Shown here one piece after another: positions 44,519 through 56,439 of a stretch of DNA of 64,000 nucleotides (position 1 is the first letter of the stretch; each line of letters starts with the position of its first letter). The stretch is from Ctenosaura bakeri (Eukaryota > Chordata > Lepidosauria > Squamata > Iguanidae), in the NCBI GenBank assembly GCA_948474755.1, contig CAOLHI010003119.1, forward strand, positions 124,001 to 188,000, read 5' to 3'. A program made the position numbers and the translations under genes. The notes under the pieces are model-generated. The model saw only the letters and a program-made list of their open reading frames with translations. It made no database searches and was not told where the DNA came from.

Positions 44519-44719
44519 ATCATTTCCGCACTACGCTGTTATAGTGCTATTATTCCGCTTGCAACATCCTATGGAATCTTGGGGTTTGCAGTTTCGGGAG
44601 GGGCCTTTAGAATTCTCAGCCAGAGAGTTCTTTGGTCTGAATAAACTACAAACCCCAGAATTCCAGAGGATGTTGAAAGTGGAATAATCACGCTATAACA
44701 GTGTAGTGTGGAAATGGCC
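44519..44719. mobile_element. Foldback element, variant core
   Basis: Second of three nearly adjacent copies; an additional orphan tip GGCCATTTCAGCATTAC is at 44498-44514. Confidence 0.83.
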
Positions 44720-44881
44720 ACAGTTATAGCGCTATTACTCCATTTTCAGCATCCTATGGAATTCTAGGGTTTGTAGTTTGCAGAGGCCAAAGGTTCCCCT
44801 CCTTAAACAGCAAACCCTAGGATTCCACAGGATGTTGAAAGTGGAATAATAGCACTATAACAGGGTAGTGCAGCAATGGCC
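44720..44881. mobile_element. Foldback element lacking its left tip
   Basis: Begins inside the arm (CAGTTATAGCGC) directly abutting the previous copy and ends GTAGTGCAGCAATGGCC. Confidence 0.8.
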
Positions 44882-45145
44882 GAGGCATTATGGTCTGTTT
44901 ATGCAGCACCTGGCATTCAAGTTTCATAAATGTACCAGATCCCATCTGATCGTAGAAGCTAAGCAGGCTCAGACCTGGTTAGTACTTGGATGGGAGACCA
45001 CCAAGTAACACCAAATGTGCTGTAGGCTCTATTTCGGAGTAGGAAAGCACCAAACCATCTCTAAATACTACATCTTTTGTCTAAGAAAACCCAATGAAAT
45101 TCATAGGGTCGCCATAACTCCACAGCCAACTTGAACTGGCACAGA
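44882..45145 (+). mobile_element. 5S rRNA-derived SINE
   Basis: Same head (GAGGCATTATGGTCTG..) and 5S-like part (about 44935-45010) as 9070-9260, plus a tail with CATAGGGTCGCCATAACTC. Confidence 0.8.
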
Positions 45146-45479
45146 CACGCAGATATTATAGTACTCAGAGTGATCTTTCTCTGTATTGTTGAAGGACAAA
45201 TTTTTCTCTTTTACCTTCTAGAACTAATGCCACATGGAAAAAATATATCAACATAATGTTCTTGCCTGTCAGTAGGAACAAATCTATTGTTTGTTTGTAA
45301 TCATATTATTGTTACTATACGCTGTAATACTGTTATCGATGTTCTCATTTATCCTATGAATGAAGCAGAGTCTTCTTCGTGTTACTTTTGATTCTTGCCT
45401 TTGGTTTCTCACATTGAGGCTGCAGCAACGTCATAATGATCTTTCTTAGACCTTTTCTTTCCTCTTCCTCTGCTAAGAC

Positions 45480-45900
45480 AGGCGTTGATCATTTCCTGCC
45501 TTGGTTACTGTAATCTTCTTTTGACTAGGCTTCCATTCTCTCCCCTTAGTCCTCTGGTTTCCAATTAACAATTCTGCTGCTAAGATGATCTTTTTGGCCT
45601 GTCATTTTGATCATGTTAGCCTACATCTGATACCTCCTCAATGGTTACCCATTGCTTCTAAGGCCATTTCCACACTACACTGTTACAGTGCTATTATTCC
45701 ACTTTCAACATCCTATGGTCCTCCCCATCATAACTGTGAACCCCAGGATTCCATAGGATGTTGGAATAATAGCACTATAACAGTGTAGTGTGGAAAGGCC
45801 CTAAGATTCAGTTCAAGCTTCTTGTTTTTTGCTCAAAGCCCTAGAGGACCTTCTTCCCCATCTTTCAGCCCTTATTTCTTTTTACCAGTCTGGTCTAGAT
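45480..45900 (+). mobile_element. L2-like LINE fragment
   Basis: Diverged reading of the ISCLDYCNLLLTRL type and LVFCSKPLEDLLPHL, split by the foldback element 45662-45800. Confidence 0.55.
45662..45800. mobile_element. Foldback element nested in an L2-like LINE fragment
   Basis: GGCCATTTCCACAC to GTGTGGAAAGGCC, with a deleted centre. LINE-like sequence resumes at 45803. Confidence 0.82.
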
Positions 45901-45919
45901 CTGCCTTCTAGGAACTCTG

Positions 45920-46220
45920 TAGGTCAACTGAAATCAATGGATGTAGGTTAGTCCTAACGTCTCCCATTGACATCAATGGGACTACTGGCCACAAAGGGGA
46001 ACTTGTCATTTCCTGGAAGCCTCCAGAAGCAGAAGAAATACTTTTTTGAAGAGGTTACAGGATTCTCCTTGCACTATTTAACATTTTAAAACCTTTTTCC
46101 TGACTGGGGGGACACTTCCCAGGGTTTCAGGCCAGAGTCCACCCCTGCCCTAACTGAGGATGGAAACCAAGAGCTTTTTGGATGCAAAGCAAGTACCTTC
46201 CCACTGAATCACAAACAGCC
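45920..46220. repeat. Outer part of the duplicated block, copy B
   Basis: Paralogue of 18700-19290; shorter by about 250 bp. Confidence 0.65.
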
Positions 46221-46227
46221 TTTCCTT

Positions 46228-46323
46228 GGCCATTTCCACACTCAACTGTTATAATGCTATTATCCCACTTTCAACATCCTATGGAATCCTGGGGTTTGCA
46301 GTTTCGGGAAGGGCTGACTGGCC
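46228..46323 (+). mobile_element. Foldback element, half copy next to the ERV remnant
   Basis: A single arm GGCCATTTCCACAC to TTCGGGAAGGGCTGACTGGCC; the second arm is missing. Confidence 0.72.
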
Positions 46324-46344
46324 ACCTGGCAGAGCCTAACTCTC

Positions 46345-47155
46345 ATGGTGGAAGTTGCCCACGAAAGGATTCTGGATCCGGTAATTGTACATCCAGTATC
46401 CCATCTAGGACTCCCTCTCATAGCCACCAACGCTACTCTGATACCTCAACCGCTTTACCATTGGTCCAATGGTACCCACTTCTTTGATTTGTCCGGTGGT
46501 TTGTTCCACCAGCATTGGACGCAATGTTTCCGTAATATCGATAGCTTCAGTCATAACAACTGCTCTGTGTTTTGGTACCTGTAAATTCCACTGCAATGGC
46601 CCAGATAACCCGTGAATGTTTTTGTTTGAGAACCCCCTTGTGAGAATGTGACTCTAATACCTAGCAGTACCCCCGTTTGGATTGACCATGGCACCGGCAA
46701 TCCTGCTTTTGTGGCCAGCATGTCCAGGACTGTCTTGGCCGAGACTTTTTATTTGGCAGGAGAAACGTGATTATGTTTTGGAAATTGAGTATGCACTCAG
46801 CAAATCCGAACTAGTCAGATTCCATCTTAATACCGAGATCCCAACATCTTTATGGCTCCGGAATCTCAGCCAATTATCAGAAAAGGTAAAGGAGGTTTCA
46901 CACTCCCTCCGACAAATTGCAATAAATGTCGACCACTCCTCCCAGAAGGTTGTAAAAACCTCTGTGGAACTTGAAGCAGCTACAAAACATTAATGGTGGG
47001 ACATTTTTAATTGGTCATCCTCTGGACAGACAATCACCCGATATGCCATGCATCCCCTGATTGTATTAATCATTTTCCAAGTCGTACTCATTATATGTTT
47101 GGTTATCCTGGCTCTGTGGGCCAAGAAACAGATCTTTCAACTTAAAGCTGGATGA
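46345..47155 (+). pseudogene. Endogenous retrovirus envelope remnant
   Basis: Broken by stops and frame changes. The recognisable part (from about 46690) has a helical, heptad-like stretch, then a tryptophan-rich FNWSSSGQT segment, then a long hydrophobic membrane anchor ending in WAKKQ and a stop at 47155. That is the layout of a retroviral transmembrane envelope end. Upstream (46345-46584) is a fragment with N-glycosylation motifs (NAT, NGT, NCS) that fits a surface subunit. Gag and pol are absent. Degraded and non-functional. Confidence 0.6.
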
Positions 47156-48736
47156 TTCCTAACCCCTGGTTGTGTCCAATAATGTTTGTAAATAGTGTAG
47201 TGTTAATGTAACGTTGTGTGTTTCTTGTTCAGTCAAGCCTTTAACAGCCTAACGGAACAACTGTTAAAAGCCTACCCGAGGGCGACCAATCTTCAGGTTT
47301 GCCCCCGGGATCGAGCTTATATTTGTGGGGAGTGACGTTGGTGGGTCGGGCCCAGCATTGACCCGGTGGATCTACTCAGGCCGGCCCGCCCCAGACCCTC
47401 GGGTCCATCATCAGGCCTGGAGTCTCGGCTTCGACCTGGTGGTTGGGAGGCAGGGAGACTTCTGGTTTGTGTCTGCCTGCTGGAGCCTAGCCTTGGGCTT
47501 GGCGTGCAGATACGACCCACATATCCCGATCTCGCGGGGCAAGGAGGTTAACATCGGCCTCTTTAGACCACTGAACCGATGCGGAGCCCGAACCAGCAGC
47601 CTCACTGCCTTACTGCCTTACATCCCTATACTCAGCCGCTATTTATATCCCCACCAGTCAGCAACTCTTTTGGTCATGGTGAGGACAAATTCAGAATTTG
47701 AACTCAGCTCCCGGCAGGCTTCGTGCCATTGATTTGCATTGAATGACTACATTGGTTGTAATCTGTGTCAGTATCTCTCTTGTAGAACTATAGGTCGAAG
47801 GTTCCAGTAGCTGAGACCATCCCCGGACTCGCCCACACCCCCGGGTACCATGGGGGGATGCGCCGAGACTACACCATTCCAGTCGAGGGACCAGCCCGAG
47901 ACGACTTCTTGTTCCTGTTGCCGTAGTTGGGGACCCAGTTCCAGCCGTTCTCCAATGGACTTTACGAGCTACTTGCCATTTTGCCCGTGGACTACCAGTT
48001 CCTGCCATTTGGACTATCCCGCTTGCCGCTCTTGCAAGCCCCATCCTGCAAAGAGCTAGCGTGCCCTGGCTAGCTTGACTGTAGACCCGGACATTCTGCC
48101 CGCACTCCACATTTTGCCCGCATTTCCAGCCAACTTTGGACTTATTTGCTGTTTGTTCCAGTTGCCGAACTTTTCCTGTACCTGGGGGCGGGGGTGCACA
48201 GAGACTTTTGCTTGCAGCTCACCTCCCCCGGACCACGAACTCTTGCTCCAGTGCATTTCTGGAATATCATTGGTGCCTGCTCTCCACGGAACTGTTTACC
48301 ATGTTGGATTCTTCTTATTGCCCATTCTCCACCAAGCGATACTTTTTGCCCGTTCTCCACCAGATCACTTCTTTCTGCCTGCTTCGCCACAGTATTTCCA
48401 TATTGCTGTTTCCATATTGCATTGCTGTTTTACTTTCTCCATTGACAGGAGGATTCTTTCATTGATCACCGTTCATTACTATTGCTGTTATTGATTGCCA
48501 TTTGCCATTCAGCCATTGTTAAATTTCTGTTTTGTCTGTATGTTTGTAATTAAGTTTAGGATTTTGGTTAGTTAGGGACAGTTTTTACTGTTTAGCAATG
48601 TTGCAAACCCATTTACCCTTGGAGTGATATGACCCCGGAACTGTAGTCCCTCATTCAGCTCTAAATTTGGTTTTAAATGGTTAATTGCAAAAATGATTGA
48701 TATCGTCCCAATATCTCCCATTTTTTGGGGGGGGAC
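47156..48736 (+). other. Unassigned region between env remnant and 3' LTR
   Basis: 1.6 kb, partly GC-rich, without an open frame I can assign. It ends in a purine-rich run GGGGGGGGA (48727-48735) just before the LTR, which looks like a polypurine tract. It may be a retroviral 3' leader or accessory region, or a later insertion. Confidence 0.4.
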
Positions 48737-49594
48737 TGTTACTACGGTTATGATATGTCTGGTGAGAGCACTAGATAGCTCTTGATATCAAATAATTTGG
48801 CCTTTACTTGACCTTTCTCTGCCACCCTACTCCACATGTTTGCAGAGGTCCACCAGACAAGCACGTTTTGGGCGTGGCCGTTAATGGTTCTACATTCCAA
48901 ACCTCATTTAGGCAGGCAACTTAAGCCTCTCCGATGCTTCAGGGAAAAACCTTCTTGCAAACCAGCCTTGCTTAGCGCGAAGCTACACAAAGACGCACGG
49001 CCAAGTGCCGAGCCATTCCTTTATGTTGAGCCATTTGCATACTGGCCATACTATTGTCATCAAGCGCTAACCCCATTATGTAAAACCTGACCTTTTCTAA
49101 CTCCTTTGTCCAGCTCCAAAATTCCTTTGTTCTCACCGAGCATGGCATAGCCTATAGGTAAAATCCACCCTATAAAAGGTCCCCATTTTCTAGTCCTCCT
49201 TGGAACACCCTGGACTGCTATCCTACCTTGCTGTCGGTCTGCCCAGCGAGTCGCCCCCTCAGCAAACTGTGTTGAGCTTTCCTTCCTCTGCAACCTCCTC
49301 TTCTCTCCAGGACTACAAGACCAGGTGTCGTAGTACCCATTATTTCTCAGTTAGCTGTTTGTATGTTGTGTCTTTTATGTTTTTTGTCCTCAATAAATGT
49401 TATTTTTGTTACTTTAAAACCTTGTCTGACTACGCTCTCTGACCTGAAGCCGTAGACCTAGGGTAAAAGATCCTAGCTAAAGTTACCCTGCCTCTCGTTA
49501 GCTTAAGAGGGTGCTCGAGCTTGATTTCCCCATCTTGTGTTGTTGTTTAGTTATTTGGGCGCCCCTCCCGGGACCCCCAACATACAGGGTAACA
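48737..49594 (+). mobile_element. ERV 3' long terminal repeat
   Basis: 858 bp, TGTTACTACGG to GGTAACA. Contains a TATA-like TATAAAA near 49172 and AATAAA near 49392, in U3-R-U5 order for + orientation. Closely related to the LTRs at 58556-59426 and (inverted) 22261-23151. Confidence 0.85.
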
Positions 49595-49659
49595 GGAGGA
49601 TTATATAAATGTAGATAAGTGTGAAAAGCACTGAAGATGTTATTTTGCTAAGCACAAGA

Positions 49660-51430
49660 GATAATGATCATTCTCACGCTTTATAGAAATTATGACTTTA
49701 GTGACAGAGGTTTGGCACACTTTAAACCAAAGTAAATACTTCACAAATCAGCCAAAAGAAAGATTCAGCTCTATAGCCATCAGAAATAAAACTGCACTCG
49801 AATCTAAGCCAGTTTGTTAGTTGGAATCCGAATGGCTGGACTAGAGCCTGGGTTAAGAAGCATAATGTGCAGCAGCTAGCAGAAGCTCTTTGAATATAAC
49901 ATTCAAATTTCTTTGCATATGAAATTCATAGCAAAAGTTTCAGCAGGTGTCTTCTAATCCCATCTGACAGACCAAGGGGATTTCATGCTGCAGAAACAAA
50001 GACAAAGAAGGATTCAGAGTTCAGCCAGCACCATGGGACTGTCAGTGCAAGAGAGGACACAAAGGACAGCATCCCCTAACATACACAGCTTGTCACAAAA
50101 TGTCCCCTGGCAGGAACCAGGCGTGCTACCAGGAGGAGCCTGCAGAAGACATGCTCCAAATGCTGGCTCAAGCAAGTGAGCCAAGCTGCACATAAGCTGA
50201 CAGACTGGAGGAGAATCCATCTGTGAGCCCACAATGGTTTTCATTCAGCCCCTGGGCAAAATCTCTCTCTTTCAAGATAAGGGAAATCTGCCATGGCTGT
50301 TGGGATGGTCTGGCCAAAAAGGTAGCAAAAGTTATTTGAACGTTACTTTTTGTAAGGAACTAGTTACTTTACTCATCAATCATCCAGACAACATGTTGTT
50401 GCTGTTACTGAGGTCCATGAAGCTAATTTGATATTTATTACAAGTCCTTATGACTGCTGCTCTTGCACTCCCGGAAAATACAAGAAAATGCTTCCTGGTT
50501 TCACTGAGTGGCAAATACTGATATGAGAAGTGCTGAGAATAATGCAGGAAACCTTACAAAGCCATCCTTCCAGGTTGCAGAATAGGGGCGAGAAACTGGG
50601 GGAGGCCAGGGTGCCACATTAGCTCTGCAGTAGACCTGAGGGGCCACCCCCCACCATATAACCCCACAGCAAAAACAGTTGCCCACTCTTTTCCCCCAAC
50701 ACCCTCTCTAGGGCCTATGGGGAACACTTTTGCCATGTTTTTTAGTCCTCACTGGGTCAATTTTAGGTCCAGGAGAGGCCTTTTTTTTTGCAACAGGGAT
50801 CAGAAGTCAATCCCAGTTTACTTCTCTCTCTCTCTTTTTTAGATAAAGACCATTCCTGGAACGACAGTAGCCCAAGAAGCCCCCCAAATGTGGCAAACGT
50901 GTCCCTGATTTCCCTAGAAGGCCTCTGCGGCATTTTGTGCCAAAAAAAAGTTATAAAAACAATTTTTTAGATTTCTTTTTATTCCTGGAGTCCCTGAGGG
51001 CCACAAAAACTGCCCTGGGGGCCACATGCAGTCATGGGTCACACCCTGCCCACCTCTGCTGTAGCATGAAGCCGCCACCCACGTAACACTTCCTCCTGTC
51101 TGTCCACATTTTTCAGGCTGGGTTAGCACATACACCAAATAATGAGTAACAGGCAGGCAAACTGCTCCCATTCTCCCGAAAAGCACATTATTACAATTAT
51201 GTGTAGTCAAGGGATGGGGGAACCCTCTATTTCAACTGTTGTTACCAAAAGCAGATAATTAGCCCCGCACCAGACTATGAAACTCCTGGAAATTCCCTAA
51301 GGTTTGAACCAGAGGAAAGCCGAAGCCCTTTCAAAACTGGTGCAGGAGATCTGAAGGACAGTTTCTGAAAGAGCCTGCTGAGAACTTTGGTCATCACCTG
51401 AGGCCCTATCCTATGTTGTATATGTGGCAA
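49660..51430. repeat. Class I 3' flank duplicated block, copy B
   Basis: Paralogue of 20380-22260 plus 23152 onward, including the last exon of gene B. Confidence 0.8.
49983..49987 (-). CDS. MHC class I gene B, last coding bases
   Basis: TTTCTGCAG acceptor then CATGA, giving Thr-stop after the tail exon, exactly as in gene A. Confidence 0.55.
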
Positions 51431-51689
51431 CATGGGTTAAAACCTTTTTCACACTGGCACCTTATCTGTGGAACTCACTTCCCATTGGAATTAGACTGAC
51501 ATTTACTCTGAGCAGATGCCCCATCCCACTGCATTCTACTCCCTCCAATGCACATACTTACTCCCAAGGAAGCTGTCAGAGCTCCTGTCACTTGCTGCAA
51601 AAAGGAGAAAAGAAGAAATTCAGCATCAAATACCATGTTGTGAGAAGGGAGTTTCTACCTTCTGAACTCCCTTCCTTTCAATTTGAAGG

Positions 51690-52135
51690 ACCGTGTCTTC
51701 CCCTACGAACCAGCCCAGGTGTTGAGATCTGCTGGAGAGGCCCTTCCCTGTGTCCCACCACCCTCACAGGTGCATTTGGTGAGAGACGGAGCCTTCTCAG
51801 TGGCTACCCCTAGGCTCTGAAACTCCCTCCCCAAAGAGGGCAGACTGGCACCTCCCTGCCTACCTTTGGGAAACAGCAAAATTATTCCTCTACCAGCAGG
51901 CATTTAATACGTAATCTATAATAGAATGGTGCTGGGTATTTTAATTGCTATTTAATTGCTTTTTGTATGCTGTTTTTAATGTATTTTAACATTGTTTTAA
52001 TCATTGCTAATGTTTAATCTGTGTCTTAACTTTTGTATATTATAGTTTTTAATTATGCTTTTTATGTTCGTAAGCCAGTTTGAGTCCCCTCGGCGAGAAA
52101 AGCGGGATAGAAATTAATAATAATAATAACAACAA
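51690..52135 (+). mobile_element. L2-like LINE 3' end
   Basis: GTGTTGAGATCTGCTGGAGA and CCCTCCCCAAAGAG blocks match the fragment at 13820-13960; ends GCGGGATAGAAATTAATAAT. Confidence 0.7.
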
Positions 52136-52353
52136 TAACAAAAACAACTCCTCGTTCCTCTGTTTAATCCTTTCTTCCCCATTAATTCCAATCTGGAGTA
52201 GGCCTTAGCCAAAAGCCAATAGAGGTGAATCAGAAAATATGAAAATTGGGAACTAGTATCCAGAGCCAAGAGACTCCAGAGACATCTTTCCAAATGGTTT
52301 ATGGGAACTGCTTGAAGGCTTGTGTTTTATTATTTGCATTTCAGACGCATTCA

Positions 52354-52518
52354 GGCCATTTCTGCACTAGGCTGTTATAGCACTATGATTCCACTTTCAA
52401 CATCCTATGGATTCCTGGGGTTTGCAGTTTTGGGAGGGGCCAGAACTGCAAACCCCAGGATTCCATAGGATGCTGAAAGTGGAATCATAGCACTATAACA
52501 GCCTAGTGCAGAAATGGC
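52354..52518. mobile_element. Foldback element with paralogous empty site
   Basis: GGCCATTTCTGCAC to GTGCAGAAATGGC, flanked by TTCAG on both sides. Gene A's block (about 24004-24025) is uninterrupted here. Confidence 0.9.
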
Positions 52519-53099
52519 TTCAGTCTCATTCATGGAGATCACATGTTGATGCCTTCCTACATTTTCCCACTGTTTCTCCCATTTTTCTTCCTACCAGAGA
52601 AAACCCATTAAGGAAAGGACAGAATAGCTGCTGAGCATCTTTTGACCGTGAGCTGCGGGTGCCTTTTGTCTGGAAGCTGCAGCTACTCCCGCAAACCAGC
52701 AGAGGAGAGCCATCTAGACATTTCCGGGGGCCCTACAGTCCAATATGAGCCAGCTCCATTCTGAGGCAAATGGAATCTCATGCACCCAGCCATTAAAGAC
52801 TCAAGAATTAATAGTATTTCCTCCAACCTGGTGTGTTCCAAATTTTTTATATAATTCCCACAGTCCCTGACCAACGATCATGATAGCTGAGACAGCAGGA
52901 ATTGGAGCCTCCAACATTCTGAGGGCACCTGGTTAGGAAACACTGAGCTCAAAACTGAGCCAAAACTGGTTGTTTTCTGTCACTGTACCTTTCCCACCCT
53001 AAATGGTTAGGTTGCCATACTATCATGAAATATTTACAATCAATTTAACTAGCTTAATGTTTTCTTTAAGGTCTCACATTTTACTCCTTTGCTAACCAA

Positions 53100-53640
53100 T
53101 AGGAGTGTGGCGTCTAGATCGAGGGAGGTGATGGTACCACTCTATCCTCCAATGGTTAGGTCTCATCTGGACTACTGTGCCTAGTTCTAGGCACCTCAAT
53201 TCAAGAAAGCTATCGACAAACTGGAATGTGTCTGGAAGCCATGAAGCCCTATGAAGAACGCCTGAGGGAGCTGGGTATGTTTAGTCTGCAGAAGAGAAGG
53301 TTAAGAGGGGACATGGTAGCCATGTTTAAATGTTTGAAAGGATGTCATGTTGAGGAGGGAGCAGGTTTGTTCTCTACCATTCCAGAGACTAGGACAAGGA
53401 GCAATGGATTCAAGATGCAGGAAAGGAGATTCCACCTGAACCTCAGGAAGAACTTCTTGACGATCAGAGCTGTCCGGCAGTGGAATATGCTACCTTGGAG
53501 TGTGATGGAGTCTCCTTCTTTGGAGGTTTTTAAGCAGAGGCTGGATGGCCATCTGCCAGGGGTGCTTTGAGTGTTTGTTCCTGCATAGCAGGGGGTTGGA
53601 CTTGATGGCCCCTGGGGTCTCGTCCAGCTCTATGATTCTA
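53100..53640 (+). mobile_element. CR1 LINE 3' fragment, gene B block only
   Basis: Encodes [20 protein letters not shown] through LDGHLPGVL and the CR1 3' end. Absent from the matching sequence of unit A (24880) and unit C (63440). Confidence 0.9.
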
Positions 53641-53809
53641 ACCTAGCTGGGAAGGATTTGTGTAGCTCTCTCAGTAGAACTCTTTGGCTTCCAGGCCATC
53701 TGCATGACTAAACTCTCACCCAGCTCAGCAGCTGTGTCTATTTGTGTTTATTTACAACATGTTCCAATTTTGTTGAAAACCTTATTTCAGAAAGGGAGCC
53801 ATCACTCAC

Positions 53810-53845
53810 TTGATGTTGCTTTATAATGATGATTTTGATGATTTT
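53810..53845 (-). CDS. MHC class I gene B, cytoplasmic-tail exon
   Basis: 36 bp between CTCAACAG and GTGAGT. Reads (K)NHQNHHYKATS; His/Asn-rich, unlike the KKRR start in gene A, but it keeps the tail Tyr. Confidence 0.7.
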
Positions 53846-54432
53846 CTGTTGAGAAGAGGAAAAAACAGATAATCAGAGGTGGGAGGTTTCTCCAGAGATC
53901 GTCCAGAGTTCTCACCCTATTCTCCTTGTGCTTGTTGGCAGGTCTTCTAGACCCCACAACCCTGCACAATTCTATGTGCATTTACTCTGAAGTAAATCCC
54001 ACTGCATTTTAGGAGACTTATGGCCTTATTGCTTATTTCAAATATTTCTAGTTTATTTTTCAGGATAGAAATAATTGAAAAGCAGATTATAACTTAATTA
54101 AAAATACAAAACAGACAACCAGACCATAAAAACAATAGCCAACATGCAAATAATTAAAATGAAAAAGAAAATACAGAGGATCCTTGAATTTAGCAAGGAT
54201 TCAGGGCAGAGAAACCTTGCAAAAGTCAAAAAACTGTGAACTCCCCCTGCTGCGTGAGCATTCTCCCTCCCATTCCCTACAGGGGTTCCCCCTCACATTC
54301 CCTTGCCTTTTGCCCAGATATACAAGCCTTCTTCCAGGCACCAAGGCAAAAGGCAAGTGAATGGAAAGGTAAGTGACTGGAAGTGGGAAGCTGCATGCAG
54401 AGAAGGATATGCGTGCCTCCCCACCAGACTAC

Positions 54433-54611
54433 GGCCATTTCTGCACTAGACTGTTATAGCGCTATGATTCCACTTTCAACATCCTATGGAATCCTGGGGT
54501 TTGCAGTTCTGGGAGGGGCCGGTCGGGTCCTCCCAAAACTGCAGACCCCAGGATTCCATAGGATGTTGAAAGTGGAATCATAGCGCTATAACAGCTTAGT
54601 GCAGAAATGGC
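54433..54611. mobile_element. Foldback element, gene B block only
   Basis: Near-perfect arms with centre GGGGCCGGTCGGGTCCTCC. The gene A block reads CCAGACTATAATCC at the matching place (about 26920) without it. Confidence 0.88.
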
Positions 54612-55142
54612 TTATAACTCCTTGTAACCCTAGCCAGCATGGCCTGTAGGGAGGAACATCAGGAGCTGTAGTTTAACAATACCTGGAGGGCCCCAGGACT
54701 CTTACCCCTGACTTAGGGTTTGGGATCTTCCACTCGGTTTTCCTCGAGGGAGGGGTGGAGTCAGGCTCAGCCAGATGCTGCCAGATATAACTCCTTGCAA
54801 CCCCAGCCAGCACAGCCTAAAGGGAGGAATGTCAGGAGCTGAAGTCTAACAATATTTGGAAAGCCACAGGATTCCTACAAATATGGGATGGGAAGATAAA
54901 GGATTTGGGATGCAGTAGATTCCTTGTTCAATAAATTCAGGATGGCCAAGGATACAGAGCTAGTTTGGAAACAACCTAAATAACTTTCAGGTACTTTCGA
55001 GTTTTTGTTTAAAATGTCCAATAAGGGGAGAGGGCCTGGGGGTTCCACCAAGGGTCAGGCAGTCTCTGCCATCAGCAGTCCCAGGAAGAATGTCCCACAG
55101 AAAAAGAGACATGGCCCAGAAAATACATTCACACGCACTTAC

Positions 55143-55223
55143 TGAGGAAGAAGACGGCAAGCCCAGCCACCAACAGAACGGTCACTACTCCCAAGATGGC
55201 TTTCACAATGAGTCCCACATTGA
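55143..55223 (-). CDS. MHC class I gene B, transmembrane exon
   Basis: 81 bp, same borders as gene A. Encodes VNVGLIVKAILGVVTVLLVA and continues GLAVFFL. A Lys sits within the hydrophobic stretch. Confidence 0.88.
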
Positions 55224-55705
55224 CTAAAAGGGAAGAAGCACATCAGATGTTCAGACAAGCTCTTCAAAGCCACCATCAGAAGATCTGATATCCGTTAAGC
55301 AAAGAAACTACTGGCTGAGTCTCTCAGCATTCAGCCTATGGACTGTGACCTTCTTTTGAAGTTATAAAGACACAGAGTGCCCAAGCGTGTGAGTGTGTAT
55401 GTGTGCTGGGTATGTTATTTTAGGCCATGTTCATGCATTCCAAAGGCAACAATAAAACTGCATTTTTCTGCCTCACTTTATACATTTTCAAGGGTTATTA
55501 TTCCAGCTTCTTTTTCAAGCATCACCTCATTCCATTCCCTGAGCCTTCAACAGGGGAGTCCATCTCCTGCTTTGCACACCCAAACATAATCAGGGTTCAA
55601 TGGAGTTTTTCCTCATAACAGGGGCCGCTGGGGAGTGCTCTCTCCTCCCAGAATCCTTCCCTGATGACCAAAGGCCCATTCCTTTCACCCCCTCCAGTCT
55701 CTCAC

Positions 55706-55992
55706 CACCAGGGTCTTTGAAGGCCAAGACCAGGGGCTTGGTCAGGCTGTCATGATCCACATGGCACCGGTAGAGGCCCCTCTCTTTGGGATCAATCTCA
55801 GTGCTGAGCCAAGTGTAGTAGGTCCCATCAGAGTTGGGAGCAATGCTCCTACGGAAAGTCTCATGTTCCATGATCTCGTCCCCCTTTTCCAGATAGCTTC
55901 GATCTCCTTGGGGTAGAAGCCGTGTACCTGGCAGATGAGGGCCTCCTGGCCATCGCCAATTGTCTTGCGTGTTACCTTCCCCACAGGGGGCT
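55706..55992 (-). pseudogene. MHC class I gene B, alpha3 exon with frameshift
   Basis: Opens [20 protein letters not shown] and continues normally to EIEAIWK. A missing base in the T run 55885-55888 then changes frame; MEHETFRRS, TYYTWLSTEIDPKERGLYRC and the second Cys are in another frame. Splice sites are intact. Confidence 0.9.
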
Positions 55993-56244
55993 CTGAAGGA
56001 AAACAGCAAATTGAGGATCAATGAATCTATCAGAACCTTCTTAATGTGTGGCAGGAGGGGTGAGATATTTGGGCAGAAGAAAGGGCCCCCTGGGTTGAAG
56101 CAGTCTAGTCCTGCCCTTTGTCCTGAAACTGGATAACTCACACCTTTAGCCTAGCAAAGAAGGGAACCCTGTTCCAAAGAAGAGTATTCACCAAATTCAT
56201 TTTGAACAGAGCTTGGTGGTAAAAAGCAAGAGGCTCCACTCATG

Positions 56245-56439
56245 GGCCATTTCCGCACTACAGTGTTAAAGTGCTGCTATTCCACTATCAACCTCCTATT
56301 GAATTCTGGGGTTTGTAGTTTAGGGAAGGGCACTTCAAATTCTCAGCCAAAAAGCCCTCAGTAAACTATAAACCCCAGAATTCCACAGGGCATTGAAAGT
56401 GGAATAGCAGCAGTTTAACACTGTAGTGCGGAAATGGCC
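56245..56439. mobile_element. Foldback element, diverged variant
   Basis: Unusual middle CACTATCAACCTCCTATTGA and core AATTCTCAGCCAAAAAGCCC; tips intact. Confidence 0.82.
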
